Shown here: positions 1-8,420 of the stretch, in pieces
How positions within the stretch are numbered: the first letter of the stretch is position 1
Layout of the letters: the number at the start of each line of letters is the position of its first letter
Origin: Candidatus Uhrbacteria bacterium
GTDB lineage: Bacteria; Patescibacteriota; Patescibacteriia; UBA9934
Reading direction: 5' to 3'
NCBI GenBank assembly: GCA_943358395.1
Contig: CALRGY010000005.1
Location: 1-50,660 of the forward strand
DNA: 50,660 nt
Translations under genes and position numbers: made by a program
The notes under the pieces: generated by a model
Seen by the model: only the letters and a program-made list of their open reading frames with translations
Told to the model about the DNA's origin: nothing
The model's database searches: none

Positions 1-82
1 GGGATGAGACGAGATCGTCTTCCGTTTTTTGTTGGAGAGATTGTGTGGAGATTTAATCACCGAGATGAGTCACTCAAAAACC

Positions 83-111
83 AAGAACGAGCGCTTTGGG
101 CGCTCGTTCTT
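83..111. terminator. 12-bp perfect inverted repeat, probable terminator
   Basis: Positions 83-94 and 100-111 are perfect inverse complements around a 5-nt loop. On the minus strand the stem is followed by GGTTTTTG, so it could end transcripts from either side. It lies within the longest possible reading frame of the GH3 gene (TTG 29, ATG 65), which argues for a start downstream of it. Confidence 0.45.
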
Positions 112-124
112 CGAGGATAATTTG

Positions 125-1843
125 GTGGCAAGTGTTACTCATTACCCTTCTTTTAGGAATGCGGCGCTTCTCGTCAATGCGCCGTACCGCGATGCGTCAC
201 TCTCGATCGATGCGCGAGTTGATGATCTACTTGGTCGCATGACGACGAAGGAGAAGATTGGTCAGATGGCGTTGGTGGAAAAGAATAGTGTGATTGATAC
301 TTCGGATATTGCGCGCTACGGAATCGGCGCGTTGTTGAGTGGGGGTGGAGGGAATCCGGATCCGAATACTCCAGAGGCATGGCGTGAAATGGTGGAGAAT
401 TTTCAGCGTGCTGCACAGCGCAGTCGATTGGGCATTCCGTTGTTGTACGGCGTTGATGCAGTGCATGGCAATGCGAATGTTCTCGGTGCAACAATTTTCC
501 CTCATGCGTTGGGACTCGGCGCAGCGCATAATGCGGATCTTGTTCGTCGCATGAGTGAGATCACAGCACAGGAAATTGCTGCCACTGGTGTGAACTGGAG
601 TTTCTCTCCGACCGTTGATGTTGTTGACGATGTCCGTTGGGGCAGAACATACGAAACGTTCGGATCGGATTCTGCTCTCGTCAGCAATCTGAGCGTCGCG
701 TATCTGAAAGGTCTCCAATCACAATCGGTTATGGGCACCGCGAAGCATTATCTTGGAACTGGTGCAATGGCATGGGGATCCTCGACGAATCCAAGCTTCC
801 GCATCGACCAAGGCGCAACATTCATTGACGAGGCGGCGATGCGTGCAATACATCTTCCTCCGTTTGTCGCCGTTATCGACGCTGGCATCCAGAGCGTGAT
901 GGTCGGTCATGTTTCATGGAACGGTGTCGAGCTTGTTGCGAGTCACTATCTTTTGACGGACGTGTTGAAGCGCGAGCTCGGTTTCGAAGGTTTCGTTGTT
1001 TCTGACTGGAATGGCGTCGATGAGATATCGAATGATGCTTCTCTCGCTGTCGTGACCGCGATCAATGCCGGAGTCGACATGGTCATGCTTCCGTTTGATT
1101 ACAAAACCTTCACGTCAGACATGAAATACGCGATTGATTCCGGCGCGATCTCGCACAATCGGCTGAATGATGCAGCGCGACGAATCCTGCGTGCGAAGTT
1201 CTCGACCGGACTTTTTGATACGAAGCTCATCGATTCTCCAGCGATCAACACAATCGGCTCCGCGGAGCATCGCGCCGTTGCGCGTGAGGCGGTGCAGCAA
1301 TCGATGGTTATTTTGAAAGACACGAACATTCTTCCCCTCAACAAGAATCTATCGCACATTGTCGTCGCTGGATCATCAGCGAATAATCTTGGTCGTCAAT
1401 CTGGAGGCTGGACTGTTGAATGGCAGGGAATCGATGGTAATTGGATTCCTGGAACGACGATTCTTGATGGGATTAAAAATGCGATCGACGAACAGACGAC
1501 GATCGAATATAGCGATACGGGATTCTTTTCTCCACGCAACGAACGAGCCGATGTCGGAATTGTCATCGTCGGTGAATCGCCGTATGCAGAAGGAGTGGGT
1601 GATAATGAACACCCCGAGCTTTCCGCAGAAGATCTTCGAACAATCGCGAACGTGAAAGTAATCAGCAAGAAGATTGTTATCATCATCGTTTCTGGACGAC
1701 CACTCGACATTCGTCCATACGTCGACACGTGGGACGCCGTCATCGCCGCTTGGCTCCCGGGCAGCGAAGGCGCCGGCATTGCAGACGTCCTCTTTGGTGA
1801 TGTTCCGTTTAGCGGGACGCTTCCGGTGGAATGGGGGATGTAA
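125..1843 (+). CDS. Glycoside hydrolase family 3 beta-glucosidase/exo-glucanase
   Basis: Predicted exo-acting beta-glycosidase. The N-terminal (beta/alpha)8 domain begins near YRDASLSIDARVDDLL; GTAKHY supplies the conserved Lys-His pair, and the Asp in VVSDWNGV (codon 1004-1006) is the expected GH3 nucleophile. The second domain (VAREAVQQSMVILKD, then LFGDVPFSGTLPVEW) is the GH3 C-terminal sandwich. The frame is open back to TTG 29 and ATG 65, but those starts put a hairpin inside the gene; GTG 125 has GAGG at 113-116. No signal peptide is visible. The protein stops two residues after PVEW, whereas relatives usually continue about 25-40 residues to a PLFPFGYGL-like end, so it appears truncated. 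Family assignment is firm; the substrate is unknown. Confidence 0.88.
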   Translation: MASVTHYPSFRNAALLVNAPYRDASLSIDARVDDLLGRMTTKEKIGQMALVEKNSVIDTSDIARYGIGALLSGGGGNPDPNTPEAWREMVENFQRAAQRSRLGIPLLYGVDAVHGNANVLGATIFPHALGLGAAHNADLVRRMSEITAQEIAATGVNWSFSPTVDVVDDVRWGRTYETFGSDSALVSNLSVAYLKGLQSQSVMGTAKHYLGTGAMAWGSSTNPSFRIDQGATFIDEAAMRAIHLPPFVAVIDAGIQSVMVGHVSWNGVELVASHYLLTDVLKRELGFEGFVVSDWNGVDEISNDASLAVVTAINAGVDMVMLPFDYKTFTSDMKYAIDSGAISHNRLNDAARRILRAKFSTGLFDTKLIDSPAINTIGSAEHRAVAREAVQQSMVILKDTNILPLNKNLSHIVVAGSSANNLGRQSGGWTVEWQGIDGNWIPGTTILDGIKNAIDEQTTIEYSDTGFFSPRNERADVGIVIVGESPYAEGVGDNEHPELSAEDLRTIANVKVISKKIVIIIVSGRPLDIRPYVDTWDAVIAAWLPGSEGAGIADVLFGDVPFSGTLPVEWGM

Positions 1844-1897
1844 ATCGACCGGTACCGGCAAACGCCTATTCACCAAAGGAACCTAAAGAGATAGCAT

Positions 1898-2419
1898 ATG
1901 CAAATGATCCAATTTCAACCTGAACGATGGCACGCTTGTCACGAAGCGGATTGGTTGTCTTGCGAAGACGGGGTGAATTGTTATTCCTATATTTTGAATC
2001 AGCCGGGGTATTTTTGGTCTGTACCGGGCGAAGGATTCGTGAAAGCGCAGACGCGGAAATACTTTCAAAGCTTCGACGAGAGGTACAAGAATATTGCTGG
2101 AGACGATTTCCGCCAACGCCTTATATCTGGCGCTATCGATGACGGACTGATTCCGACGGAGACAGCTGTTGAGCAGGATGGATATTATCTTGCAGCACTC
2201 TTTTTTGCTGATGGTGAGAAAGATTTTCATTGGTACCGAAAAGATGATAACGGCTTTTGGAGCCACAAAAATGGTCGTGAATCCGCATCGAATTGTGATG
2301 ATGCAGGAAATGTCATAAAGAATCCGCTTGAGAGTCAACATGTAACGTACCCGATATTTGGAGGATATTTTCACGTTCCGAGAGCCGGCGTACTCCTCAA
2401 GAAACAATTTCCGTTATGA
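1898..2419 (+). CDS. Uncharacterised protein with NCYSYI and WSHK motifs, possibly papain/NlpC-like fold
   Basis: 173 aa; AAAGAG lies 7 nt before the ATG. Visible blocks are NCYSYILNQPG (around residue 26), a middle region, then DFHWYRKDDNGFWSHK and DDAGNVIKNP. From memory, a scattered bacterial and phage family shares this NCYxY ... HWYRxDxxGxWSHKxG ... DxxGxxIxDP pattern; an N-terminal Cys followed by a conserved His suggests a papain or NlpC/P60-type fold, but no activity can be claimed. It follows the GH3 gene by 54 nt in the same direction, so the two may be co-transcribed. Its 3' end overlaps the convergent mscL by 6 nt. Confidence 0.6.
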   Translation: MQMIQFQPERWHACHEADWLSCEDGVNCYSYILNQPGYFWSVPGEGFVKAQTRKYFQSFDERYKNIAGDDFRQRLISGAIDDGLIPTETAVEQDGYYLAALFFADGEKDFHWYRKDDNGFWSHKNGRESASNCDDAGNVIKNPLESQHVTYPIFGGYFHVPRAGVLLKKQFPL

Positions 2420-2713
2420 TTTCTTTTTCTTCTCATCACTAAGAATCTTTTTCGCAACAAGGAAAATGACAAAGGTGATGATGATGAAGTTGAGGAGCTC
2501 GGCGAGGAAGGCACCGTAACCGATGCCGACGCGTCCAATGTGGAGTGTGGCCGTTTTCCATGACTCGGTGGAAAGGAGTGATGTGATCATGGGCATGAGC
2601 ACGTCTTTGACTAATGATCCAACAAGCGTGGTGGTTGCCGTACCCATCACAAACGCAATACCCAATGAAACAACGTTATATTCCTTGAGAAACGCAACGA
2701 AATCTTTAAGCAT
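2414..2713 (-). CDS. mscL: Large-conductance mechanosensitive channel MscL
   Basis: 99 aa. It begins MLKDFVAFLKEYNVVSLG, the amphipathic N-terminal helix, followed by TM1 (IAFVMGTATTTLVGSLVKDVLMP), a short periplasmic loop and TM2 (FLAELLNFIIITFVIFLVAK), ending in a Lys-rich tail. This is the MscL architecture: a homopentameric channel in the cytoplasmic membrane that opens under hypo-osmotic stress. It is shorter than the roughly 136-aa E. coli protein, mainly in the loop and C-terminal bundle. The gene converges on the preceding ORF with a 6-nt overlap. Confidence 0.9.
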   Translation of the reverse strand: MLKDFVAFLKEYNVVSLGIAFVMGTATTTLVGSLVKDVLMPMITSLLSTESWKTATLHIGRVGIGYGAFLAELLNFIIITFVIFLVAKKILSDEKKKKS

Positions 2714-2826
2714 AGTGGCATGAATGATTGGGATGACGGACGCGATGCCAAGTATACCAGCGTTTCATCGTCGGATTTTCTTGGGAATTGGTGTATAGTG
2801 AGCATATCATTCCTAACATTCATTCT

Positions 2827-2928
2827 ATGGCAGGAATAAAGGATTTTTTGAAAGCATCTCTTGTTTCGTGGCTCCTTGGCGGAGGATTGGTGACGGCGAT
2901 CATTATTTACCTCATCTTTTTCCGCTAG
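2827..2928 (+). CDS. 33-aa small membrane protein
   Basis: A short ORF beginning MAGIKDFLKAS, followed by one hydrophobic helix (LVSWLLGGGLVTAIIIYLIFF) and a terminal Arg. The stop codon is followed one base later by the ATG of the DUF1801 gene, which suggests an operon. A TATAGT box near 2795-2800 may be its -10. The amphipathic start plus a single helix fits a small membrane protein; no family is recognised. The compact hydrophobic composition and tight junction support it as real. Confidence 0.5.
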   Translation: MAGIKDFLKASLVSWLLGGGLVTAIIIYLIFFR

Positions 2929-2929
2929 G

Positions 2930-3364
2930 ATGATGAGTATGCCAGAGCTCAAAACACAACGGACGAAGCAAAGTGCGATGGCGTTTTTGAAGACGATTGA
3001 ACCGGAGGAGAAGCAGAAAGATGGTTTGGCGTTGTTGAAAATATTTCACGAGGTGACGGGAGAGAAGCCGGTCATGTGGGGTGCGGCGATTGTAGGGTTT
3101 GGGATGTATCACTACACATCGAAACGCAGTACGCAACAAGGGGATTGGCCATTAGTGGGATTTTCGCCACGGAAGCAGAATCTTACGATTTACCTCATGG
3201 GAGGTTTTCAGGGAACTCAAGATCTCCTCAAAAAGCTTGGCAAACACAAAGTGAGCGGTGGCTCATGTTTGTACATCAAGCGTTTGACCGATATCGATGT
3301 GGTTATCTTGAAAGCGTTGATCAAGCAATCGGTGGAATACATGCGGAAGAAATACGCGGTATGA
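2930..3364 (+). CDS. DUF1801 domain protein
   Basis: 144 aa. The whole chain matches the DUF1801 pattern: PELKTQRTKQSAMAFL at the start, LLKIFHEVTGEKPVMWG, IVGFGMYHY, GFSPRKQNLTIYLM and SCLYIKRLTDIDV. DUF1801 proteins are small cytoplasmic alpha/beta proteins of unsettled function (YdhG-like). Starts at 2930, 2933 or 2939 (MPEL) are possible; 2930 is nearest the upstream stop. Its stop overlaps the next start as ATGA, and the next gene belongs to the YdeI family, a common partner of this fold in small stress-related loci. Confidence 0.85.
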   Translation: MMSMPELKTQRTKQSAMAFLKTIEPEEKQKDGLALLKIFHEVTGEKPVMWGAAIVGFGMYHYTSKRSTQQGDWPLVGFSPRKQNLTIYLMGGFQGTQDLLKKLGKHKVSGGSCLYIKRLTDIDVVILKALIKQSVEYMRKKYAV

Positions 3365-3666
3365 TGAAAAAAATCTCGAGCGGTACGGTGCATACGGTTC
3401 CTGAAGACTTGCGAAAGGCTCTTGTTGCGGATGCCGCGGCGCGTGTTGTTTGGAATGATCTTACGCCACTCGCACGGAATGAATGGATTTGTTGGGTCAC
3501 GTTTGTGAAAAAAGACGAGACAAGAAAAGAACACGTTCAGCGAATGACGAATCAACTACAAGAAGGAAAACGCAGACCATGTTGTTGGATTGGGTGTACC
3601 CATCGCACCGATAAACCCGTAAGCCCTTCGGTGAAGGCAATTCTGAGTCGGCGAAAGAAGATATGA
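3361..3666 (+). CDS. YdeI/OmpD-associated family protein
   Basis: 101 aa starting at the ATGA overlap with the DUF1801 gene (a longer frame exists upstream but would run through that gene). PEDLRKALVADAAARVVWNDL, LARNEWICWVTFVKKDETRKEH and RMTNQLQEGKRRP match the C-terminal YdeI/OmpD-associated domain, whose consensus includes a TR-x-x-R helix followed by LxxGxR. The family is linked to envelope or bacteriocin stress in some bacteria, but its biochemical role is unknown. Translational coupling with the preceding gene is likely. Confidence 0.8.
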   Translation: MMKKISSGTVHTVPEDLRKALVADAAARVVWNDLTPLARNEWICWVTFVKKDETRKEHVQRMTNQLQEGKRRPCCWIGCTHRTDKPVSPSVKAILSRRKKI

Positions 3667-3828
3667 AAAGCAAGAAAAGAATCGCTGTATTTGCTGGAGG
3701 ATTTGCTCGTTCTCTTCTTTCAAGCGTCAAGTGGGCGGATTGAATTTGAATTGGTAATATGTATTTCTATGGATAGACGTCGCAGAATGGTGCTGTGTAC
3801 GCGCCTTTGTTGAAATAAGGCTAAGGAT

Positions 3829-4476
3829 ATGACCAAACATCCCACGATCAAACTTGTGTGTTTCGATCTTGATTTAACGCTTATCTCTCACAATAGTTGG
3901 TTTGATTTGAATATGGCTCTTGGGGTTTCGCCGGAGGAAGATAAGCGGTTATATACGGAATATAAGACGGGGAAGATTACATATGAGGAATGGAATGCGT
4001 TGACGTTGGAGAAATATCTTGAGCATGCCGATGCAACGCGCGATGGTGTAACAAAGGCGCTTTCGAAGTACACATATTCGGACGGTGCTCGGGAAGCAGT
4101 GCAGTATCTGCAAGGGAAGGGATATGCCATTGCATTGATTTCCGGTTCCATCGACATTATCGTGAATCGTATTGCAAAAGAGCTTGGCATTCCGTACGCA
4201 AAAGCGAACAATACATTTCTCTTTGACGAGAATGATCGCTTGAACGGCATTGCAACTGACGGCGACGATTGCATGGCGAAGGCGCGACATTTGGAAGCAT
4301 TTTGTGATCTTCTTGGCATACACATGTCCGAATGCGCGTGCATTGGTGACGGTGAGAACGATCTTGAAATGTTCCGTCGCACAGGAAAAGGAATCACATT
4401 CACCGGGTCACGTATCGAAGCCGAGGCGTGGAAAGTGATTGATTCGCTGCACGACATTCCAAAAATGTTCGCGTAG
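3829..4476 (+). CDS. HAD-family phosphatase, SerB-like
   Basis: 215 aa with all four HAD motifs: I, CFDLDLTLIS (DxDxT, nucleophile Asp); II, ALISGS; III, a Lys near AKARHLEAF; and IV, CIGDGENDLEM. The helical cap between motifs I and II is of the C1 type used by phosphoserine phosphatase and the HAD-IB group. It probably hydrolyses a small phosphomonoester; phosphoserine is the closest comparison, but no serine pathway neighbours are present to confirm it. AAGG lies 8 nt before the ATG. A strong terminator follows at 4533. Confidence 0.85.
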   Translation: MTKHPTIKLVCFDLDLTLISHNSWFDLNMALGVSPEEDKRLYTEYKTGKITYEEWNALTLEKYLEHADATRDGVTKALSKYTYSDGAREAVQYLQGKGYAIALISGSIDIIVNRIAKELGIPYAKANNTFLFDENDRLNGIATDGDDCMAKARHLEAFCDLLGIHMSECACIGDGENDLEMFRRTGKGITFTGSRIEAEAWKVIDSLHDIPKMFA

Positions 4477-4532
4477 ACTTTCTTTCTATCAGCGAGCGAT
4501 GAATTAATTGCAGGAAGGAAAGCGCAGACCGT

Positions 4533-4559
4533 ATAAAAGCCGCAAAAAGCGGCTTTTAT
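4533..4559 (+). terminator. Rho-independent terminator after the HAD gene
   Basis: An 11-bp perfect stem (4533-4543 with 4549-4559) closes an AAAAA loop. The right arm ends in GGCTTTTAT, giving a short T tract. Its position 57 nt after the HAD stop marks the end of that transcript. Confidence 0.8.
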
Positions 4560-4613
4560 GTTGCCAAATCTCTCCCTCTCTTGTACGTTGAGTTTGCTCA
4601 CGGAGGAGGGTTC

Positions 4614-4775
4614 ATGAGCAAAAAACAGCGCCGGATGAGAATCCGACTGCAGAATGCCGTCGCCAAATTGGCGGCAGCAAAGTGCTGCGTCGCTTTTAGG
4701 GCGGCGCAGCGGAAGCTCTCCGCCGCCCTTCGGGCGGCGATTGAAGAAGCGAGACGGGATCGCTGCCGGCAGTAG
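4614..4775 (+). CDS. 53-aa Arg/Ala-rich small protein
   Basis: Start ATG 4614 is preceded by GGAGGAGG, one of the strongest ribosome binding sites in the window. The product begins MSKKQRRMRIRLQNAVAKLA and is very basic, with alternating Ala and Arg and predicted helix throughout. No family is recognised. The coding sequence is full of GC-rich inverted repeats and the stop lies inside a hairpin loop (4765-4782). It may be a small RNA- or DNA-binding protein, or the ORF may be incidental to a structured RNA. Confidence 0.45.
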   Translation: MSKKQRRMRIRLQNAVAKLAAAKCCVAFRAAQRKLSAALRAAIEEARRDRCRQ

Positions 4776-4922
4776 TGCCGGCGGCGAAAAAGGCCACCCC
4801 TGGTGCTTTGGTGCCAGGGGTGGCGCCCTTCGCGCCAGCTCTTCACACACGAAAACGCGCACGAGCTATGCATGTGTGGTGAAAATGGGTTTTCACCATA
4901 TATTCGTGGCTCGTGTAGAAAA
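4765..4922 (+). ncRNA. Hairpin-dense transcribed segment, possible structured RNA
   Basis: Consecutive stems are visible: 4765-4771 with 4776-4782 (7 bp), 4793-4803 with 4814-4824 (11 bp, GCCACCCCTGG arm), a GGTGAAAA/TTTTCACC hairpin near 4880-4900, and an enclosing CACGAGC ... GCTCGTG pair. The run ends at a strong terminator (4923). No known RNA family is recognised; cobalamin riboswitch signatures were looked for and not found on this strand. Confidence 0.35.
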
Positions 4923-4968
4923 AAAACACCCGTGAATATCGATACGCCGATGTTCACGGGTGTTTTGT
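4923..4968 (+). terminator. Strong Rho-independent terminator
   Basis: AAACACCCGTGAA pairs with TTCACGGGTGTTT (right arm from 4953) around a 16-nt loop, and is followed by GTTTTCC. The run of A before and T after makes it usable in both directions. It separates the hairpin-dense segment from the nrdJ promoter. Confidence 0.75.
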
Positions 4969-5128
4969 TTTCCTTTGAGGAAAAAAACATCACTGTTTGA
5001 GGACTTATCCCCGGGGATATGTTCGCTTGACCGGAAGAGGGAAGAGCGTTCAGTGGCAGTTTTCCTGGCGTTTTTCTGGTGGTGTATTTGCGTGGCATTC
5101 CCCGACCCTTCATCGATGCGGGCGATCC

Positions 5129-5156
5129 TTGGAGATACTATATCTGGTGCTATAAT
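5129..5156 (+). promoter_or_regulatory. nrdJ promoter
   Basis: TTGGAG at 5129-5134 and a perfect TATAAT at 5151-5156 are separated by 16 nt. Transcription would start near 5163, giving a leader of about 37 nt. The spacer holds the first NrdR-like box. Confidence 0.7.
5135..5150 (+). promoter_or_regulatory. NrdR-like box 1
   Basis: ATACTATATCTGGTGC matches the NrdR box consensus (acaCwAtATaTwGtgt) at most positions, including the central CwATAT and the G. It fills the spacer of the nrdJ promoter exactly, so bound NrdR would block RNA polymerase. Confidence 0.55.
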
Positions 5157-5166
5157 CCCACCTGCA

Positions 5167-5182
5167 CCACCATTAATAGTGT
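5167..5182 (+). promoter_or_regulatory. NrdR-like box 2
   Basis: CCACCATTAATAGTGT matches 12 of 16 consensus positions, with a good right half (TAGTGT) and a weak centre. It starts 32 bp after box 1, the three-turn spacing typical of paired NrdR boxes. The NrdR gene itself is not in the window. Confidence 0.45.
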
Positions 5183-5199
5183 TTTAGGATTTTTTCTTT

Positions 5200-8100
5200 A
5201 TGTCTGCATTACTGGCAACGCAGGTGGCAGTGAAGGAGCGAGAGGCTGATGTTTCTGTAGCGGTCTATGACTATATGACGTCAATCAAAGCGTTGATTAA
5301 ACGCGATGGTACGCATGCGCCATTTTCTACCGAAAAGTTGGAGCGTTCTGTTGTGCGTGCGTTGACGGCTGCGGGATTCAAGGAAAAAGATCTTTCCCGA
5401 TATGTCGGAAGAATTACCGGAAATATCTTGTCCCGCATGCAGCGCAGGTTCGATGGGCACACCACGCCAACGTCGAGCATTTTGCGTGAAATGGTTGCTG
5501 TGGCATTGATTGATAATAATTTGGTACACGTTGCTCGTGTGTACTTGTCGTTCCGAAAGTCTGATGCGGTTTCTGCGCAAGAGCAGTACGGGAAGGGTAT
5601 TGGCATGACGCGATATTTCACCAAAGAAGGCGTGCACCCGTATGATTTATTGACGTGGGAAAAGCGAACAGCAAGCATTACCAACGAGAAGGGCGCAGTG
5701 GTGTTTGAACAAAAAGACATCGAAGTGCCAAGCGGGTGGAGCCAAACGTCGGTGAACATTGTGGCGCAGAAGTATTTCCGTGGGAAAGTGGGCACACCGG
5801 AGCGGGAGACGTCGATGAAGCAGCTCATGAGCCGTGTTGCGGTAACGATGTCCAATTGGGGGCGAAAAGACGGCTACTTTGCTACGGCAAAAGATGCGCA
5901 GGTTTTCGAAGATGAATTGACGTGGATTCTCGTCAACCAAATGGCAGCGTTTAATTCTCCGGTATGGTTTAACGTGGGCATTAATCCGCATCCGCAGTGC
6001 TCGGCATGTTTTATTAATAGTGTGGAGGACGACATGCGGTCGATTTTGCACCTGACTGCCACGGAAAGCATGCTGTTCAAGCAGGGGTCTGGAACGGGGT
6101 CGAACTTGTCGAATTTACGGTCGTCACAAGAATATCTGGGCGGAAGCAACGGCAAGTCATCGGGACCAGTCAGCTTCATGAAGGGACTCGATTCTTTTGC
6201 GGGTATCGTCAAATCGGGTGGAAAAACTCGTCGTGCCGCAAAGATGGTTATTTTGAACGTGGGGCACCCAGACATCATGACGTTTATTGAGTGTAAGGCA
6301 AAAGAAGAGCGCAAGGCATGGACGTTGGTAGACGCCGGCTACGACAGCGGTATGGACGGCGAGGCATACGGATCCATTTACTTCCAAAATGCCAACAATT
6401 CTGTTCGTGTCACCGACGATTTTATGCGTGCAGTGGAAACAGACGGCGAATGGGTAACGCATGAGGTCACAACGGGAAAGTCATCGTTGACGTATAAAGC
6501 GCGAGACGTGATGCGGAGTATGGCGGAGTGCGCCTGGCAGTGTGGTGACCCTGGCATTCAGTACGATACGACGTCAAACCGCTGGCACACGTCCAAAAAC
6601 ACTGGAAGGATCAATGCGAGCAACCCGTGTTCGGAGTACATGTTCTTAGACGATACGGCGTGCAATTTGTCGTCACTCAACTTGATGAAGTACCGCAAAG
6701 AAGTGAATGGCGTAATGGAATTTGATGTGCCGTCGTTTGTGCACGCAGCAAAGGTGATGATTACGGCCATGGAAATTACCGTGGGCAATTCTAGTTACCC
6801 CACGCCGTCCATTGAGCAAAATAGCCACGATTTCCGTCCACTCGGTATTGGGTTCGCAAACCTTGGCGCACTGTTGATGAGCCGTGGCGTTGCGTACGAT
6901 TCAAATGAGGGCAGGAATATTGCGGGGGGAATTATGGCGTTGCTTTCGGGCTGTACGTATGAACAAAGTGCACATATTGCAGAGAAGATTGGCGCATTTG
7001 CTGGATTTGAGCTGAATAAGAAGCCATGTATGGAAGTGATGCGCATGCATCGCGATGCCACGTATGCCATGAACCTTGAAGCATTGCCGGTAGATATTGC
7101 TGCAGAGGCAAGAGCGTCGTGGGACAGAGTGGTGACGGAAGGGGACAAGCATGGGCTGCGCAATGCACAAATTTCTGTGCTTGCGCCAACAGGAACCATC
7201 GCCTTTTTGATGGACTGCGACACCACAGGCATTGAACCAGACATCGCTATTGTGAAATATAAGTGGTTGGTGGGTGGGGGAATGCTGAAGATGGTAAATC
7301 AAACGGTTCCAGAAGCGTTGACCCGTTTGGGATACTCCGACGCTGAACGCAAAGACATTCTTGAATTCATCGACAAGCAAGATACTATTGAGGGCGCGCC
7401 GTTCGTCAAACCCGAGCATCTCTCGGTATTCGATTGTGCATTCAAAGCCAAGAACGGCGTACGTTCCATTCATTATATGGGTCACCTCCGTATGATGGCA
7501 GCTGTGCAGCCGTTTATTTCTGGTGCCATCAGCAAAACCGTGAACATGCCGCACGAGGCAACGGTGGAGGAAATTGAACGGGTGTATATGGAGGGTTGGA
7601 AGATGGGGTTGAAAGCGATCGCTATTTATCGCGACGGCAGCAAGCGTCAGCAAGCGTTGACGACGAGTAAAGAAAAGGATTCCGCAAAAATGAACGCTGA
7701 TGCTGTTGCGACGGTGAAAGTTGCGCCGGTAACAGAACACGCCAATGCTCCACGTCGTCGCCGGCTGCCAGATGAACGTCGGGCGATTAATCACAAGTTT
7801 GTGGTGGGTGGGCACAAGGGCTTTATTACTGTTGGCTTGTACGACGACGGCACGCCGGGGGAGATGTTTATTACCATGGCGAAGGAAGGATCGGTGATTA
7901 GTGGTTTGATGGATGCCTTTGCGACGTCTATTTCCATTGGCTTGCAGTACGGCGTGCCGATTCAAGTATTGGTCAATAAGTTCGTTCACATGCGCTTTGA
8001 GCCGTCTGGCTTTACGAATAACCCAAATATTCGCATTGCAAAGTCTATCGTCGACTACATTTTCCGCTGGATGAGCTTGAAGTTTTTAACGCCTCAAGAA

Positions 8101-8388
8101 CAGATTGCCGTTGGCATTAATGTGGTGCCAGCAGTTGCAGAAGCATCTTCTATTGATCACGCAATCGATCCAGCTCCTGTCGCGGAATTGCAACCAACAA
8201 TTTTTGCCACAGCATCAGAAGTGAATCCCGTTATGACTCCAGGCACTGCGCCGATCAAAAGCGGGCTAACGTCCACCTTCAACAACACCGCCGATGCCCC
8301 AGCCTGCGACACCTGCGGCAACATCATGGTTCGCAACGCCGCGTGTTACAAATGCTTGAATTGTGGGAGTACGAGTGGGTGTTCTTGA
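5200..8388 (+). CDS. nrdJ: Adenosylcobalamin-dependent ribonucleotide reductase, class II
   Basis: 1062 aa. This cytoplasmic enzyme reduces ribonucleotides to deoxyribonucleotides using a B12-generated radical. An N-terminal ATP-cone (residues about 30-120, KRDGTHAPFSTEKLERSV) suggests allosteric control by ATP/dATP. The catalytic barrel includes HPQCSACFINS (around 264), NPCSEYMF (around 476) and APTGTIAFLMDCDTTGIEPD (around 660). The later domain has GVPIQVLVNKFVHMRFEPSG, and the tail carries a CxxC ... CxxC zinc-ribbon (CDTCGNIM, CYKCLNCG) that should pass electrons. No intein interrupts it. The start is ATG 5200 with a weak AGGA. Two NrdR-like boxes precede it, and the gene for cofactor adenosylation lies 1 kb downstream. 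Confidence 0.95.
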   Translation: MSALLATQVAVKEREADVSVAVYDYMTSIKALIKRDGTHAPFSTEKLERSVVRALTAAGFKEKDLSRYVGRITGNILSRMQRRFDGHTTPTSSILREMVAVALIDNNLVHVARVYLSFRKSDAVSAQEQYGKGIGMTRYFTKEGVHPYDLLTWEKRTASITNEKGAVVFEQKDIEVPSGWSQTSVNIVAQKYFRGKVGTPERETSMKQLMSRVAVTMSNWGRKDGYFATAKDAQVFEDELTWILVNQMAAFNSPVWFNVGINPHPQCSACFINSVEDDMRSILHLTATESMLFKQGSGTGSNLSNLRSSQEYLGGSNGKSSGPVSFMKGLDSFAGIVKSGGKTRRAAKMVILNVGHPDIMTFIECKAKEERKAWTLVDAGYDSGMDGEAYGSIYFQNANNSVRVTDDFMRAVETDGEWVTHEVTTGKSSLTYKARDVMRSMAECAWQCGDPGIQYDTTSNRWHTSKNTGRINASNPCSEYMFLDDTACNLSSLNLMKYRKEVNGVMEFDVPSFVHAAKVMITAMEITVGNSSYPTPSIEQNSHDFRPLGIGFANLGALLMSRGVAYDSNEGRNIAGGIMALLSGCTYEQSAHIAEKIGAFAGFELNKKPCMEVMRMHRDATYAMNLEALPVDIAAEARASWDRVVTEGDKHGLRNAQISVLAPTGTIAFLMDCDTTGIEPDIAIVKYKWLVGGGMLKMVNQTVPEALTRLGYSDAERKDILEFIDKQDTIEGAPFVKPEHLSVFDCAFKAKNGVRSIHYMGHLRMMAAVQPFISGAISKTVNMPHEATVEEIERVYMEGWKMGLKAIAIYRDGSKRQQALTTSKEKDSAKMNADAVATVKVAPVTEHANAPRRRRLPDERRAINHKFVVGGHKGFITVGLYDDGTPGEMFITMAKEGSVISGLMDAFATSISIGLQYGVPIQVLVNKFVHMRFEPSGFTNNPNIRIAKSIVDYIFRWMSLKFLTPQEQIAVGINVVPAVAEASSIDHAIDPAPVAELQPTIFATASEVNPVMTPGTAPIKSGLTSTFNNTADAPACDTCGNIMVRNAACYKCLNCGSTSGCS

Positions 8389-8420
8389 GTCTCTCTCCGA
8401 GACCTCACTCTCGGCTGCAG

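Noticed and set aside
5040-5199. Cobalamin riboswitch upstream of the B12-dependent nrdJ
   Set aside because: The only B12-box-like string (GCCACTG) near 5050 is on the minus strand, and no B12 box or riboswitch fold was found on the nrdJ strand.
5200-8388. Intein or split in nrdJ because of its 1062-aa length
   Set aside because: ATP-cone, catalytic blocks and zinc-ribbon are contiguous, and no splicing motifs are visible.
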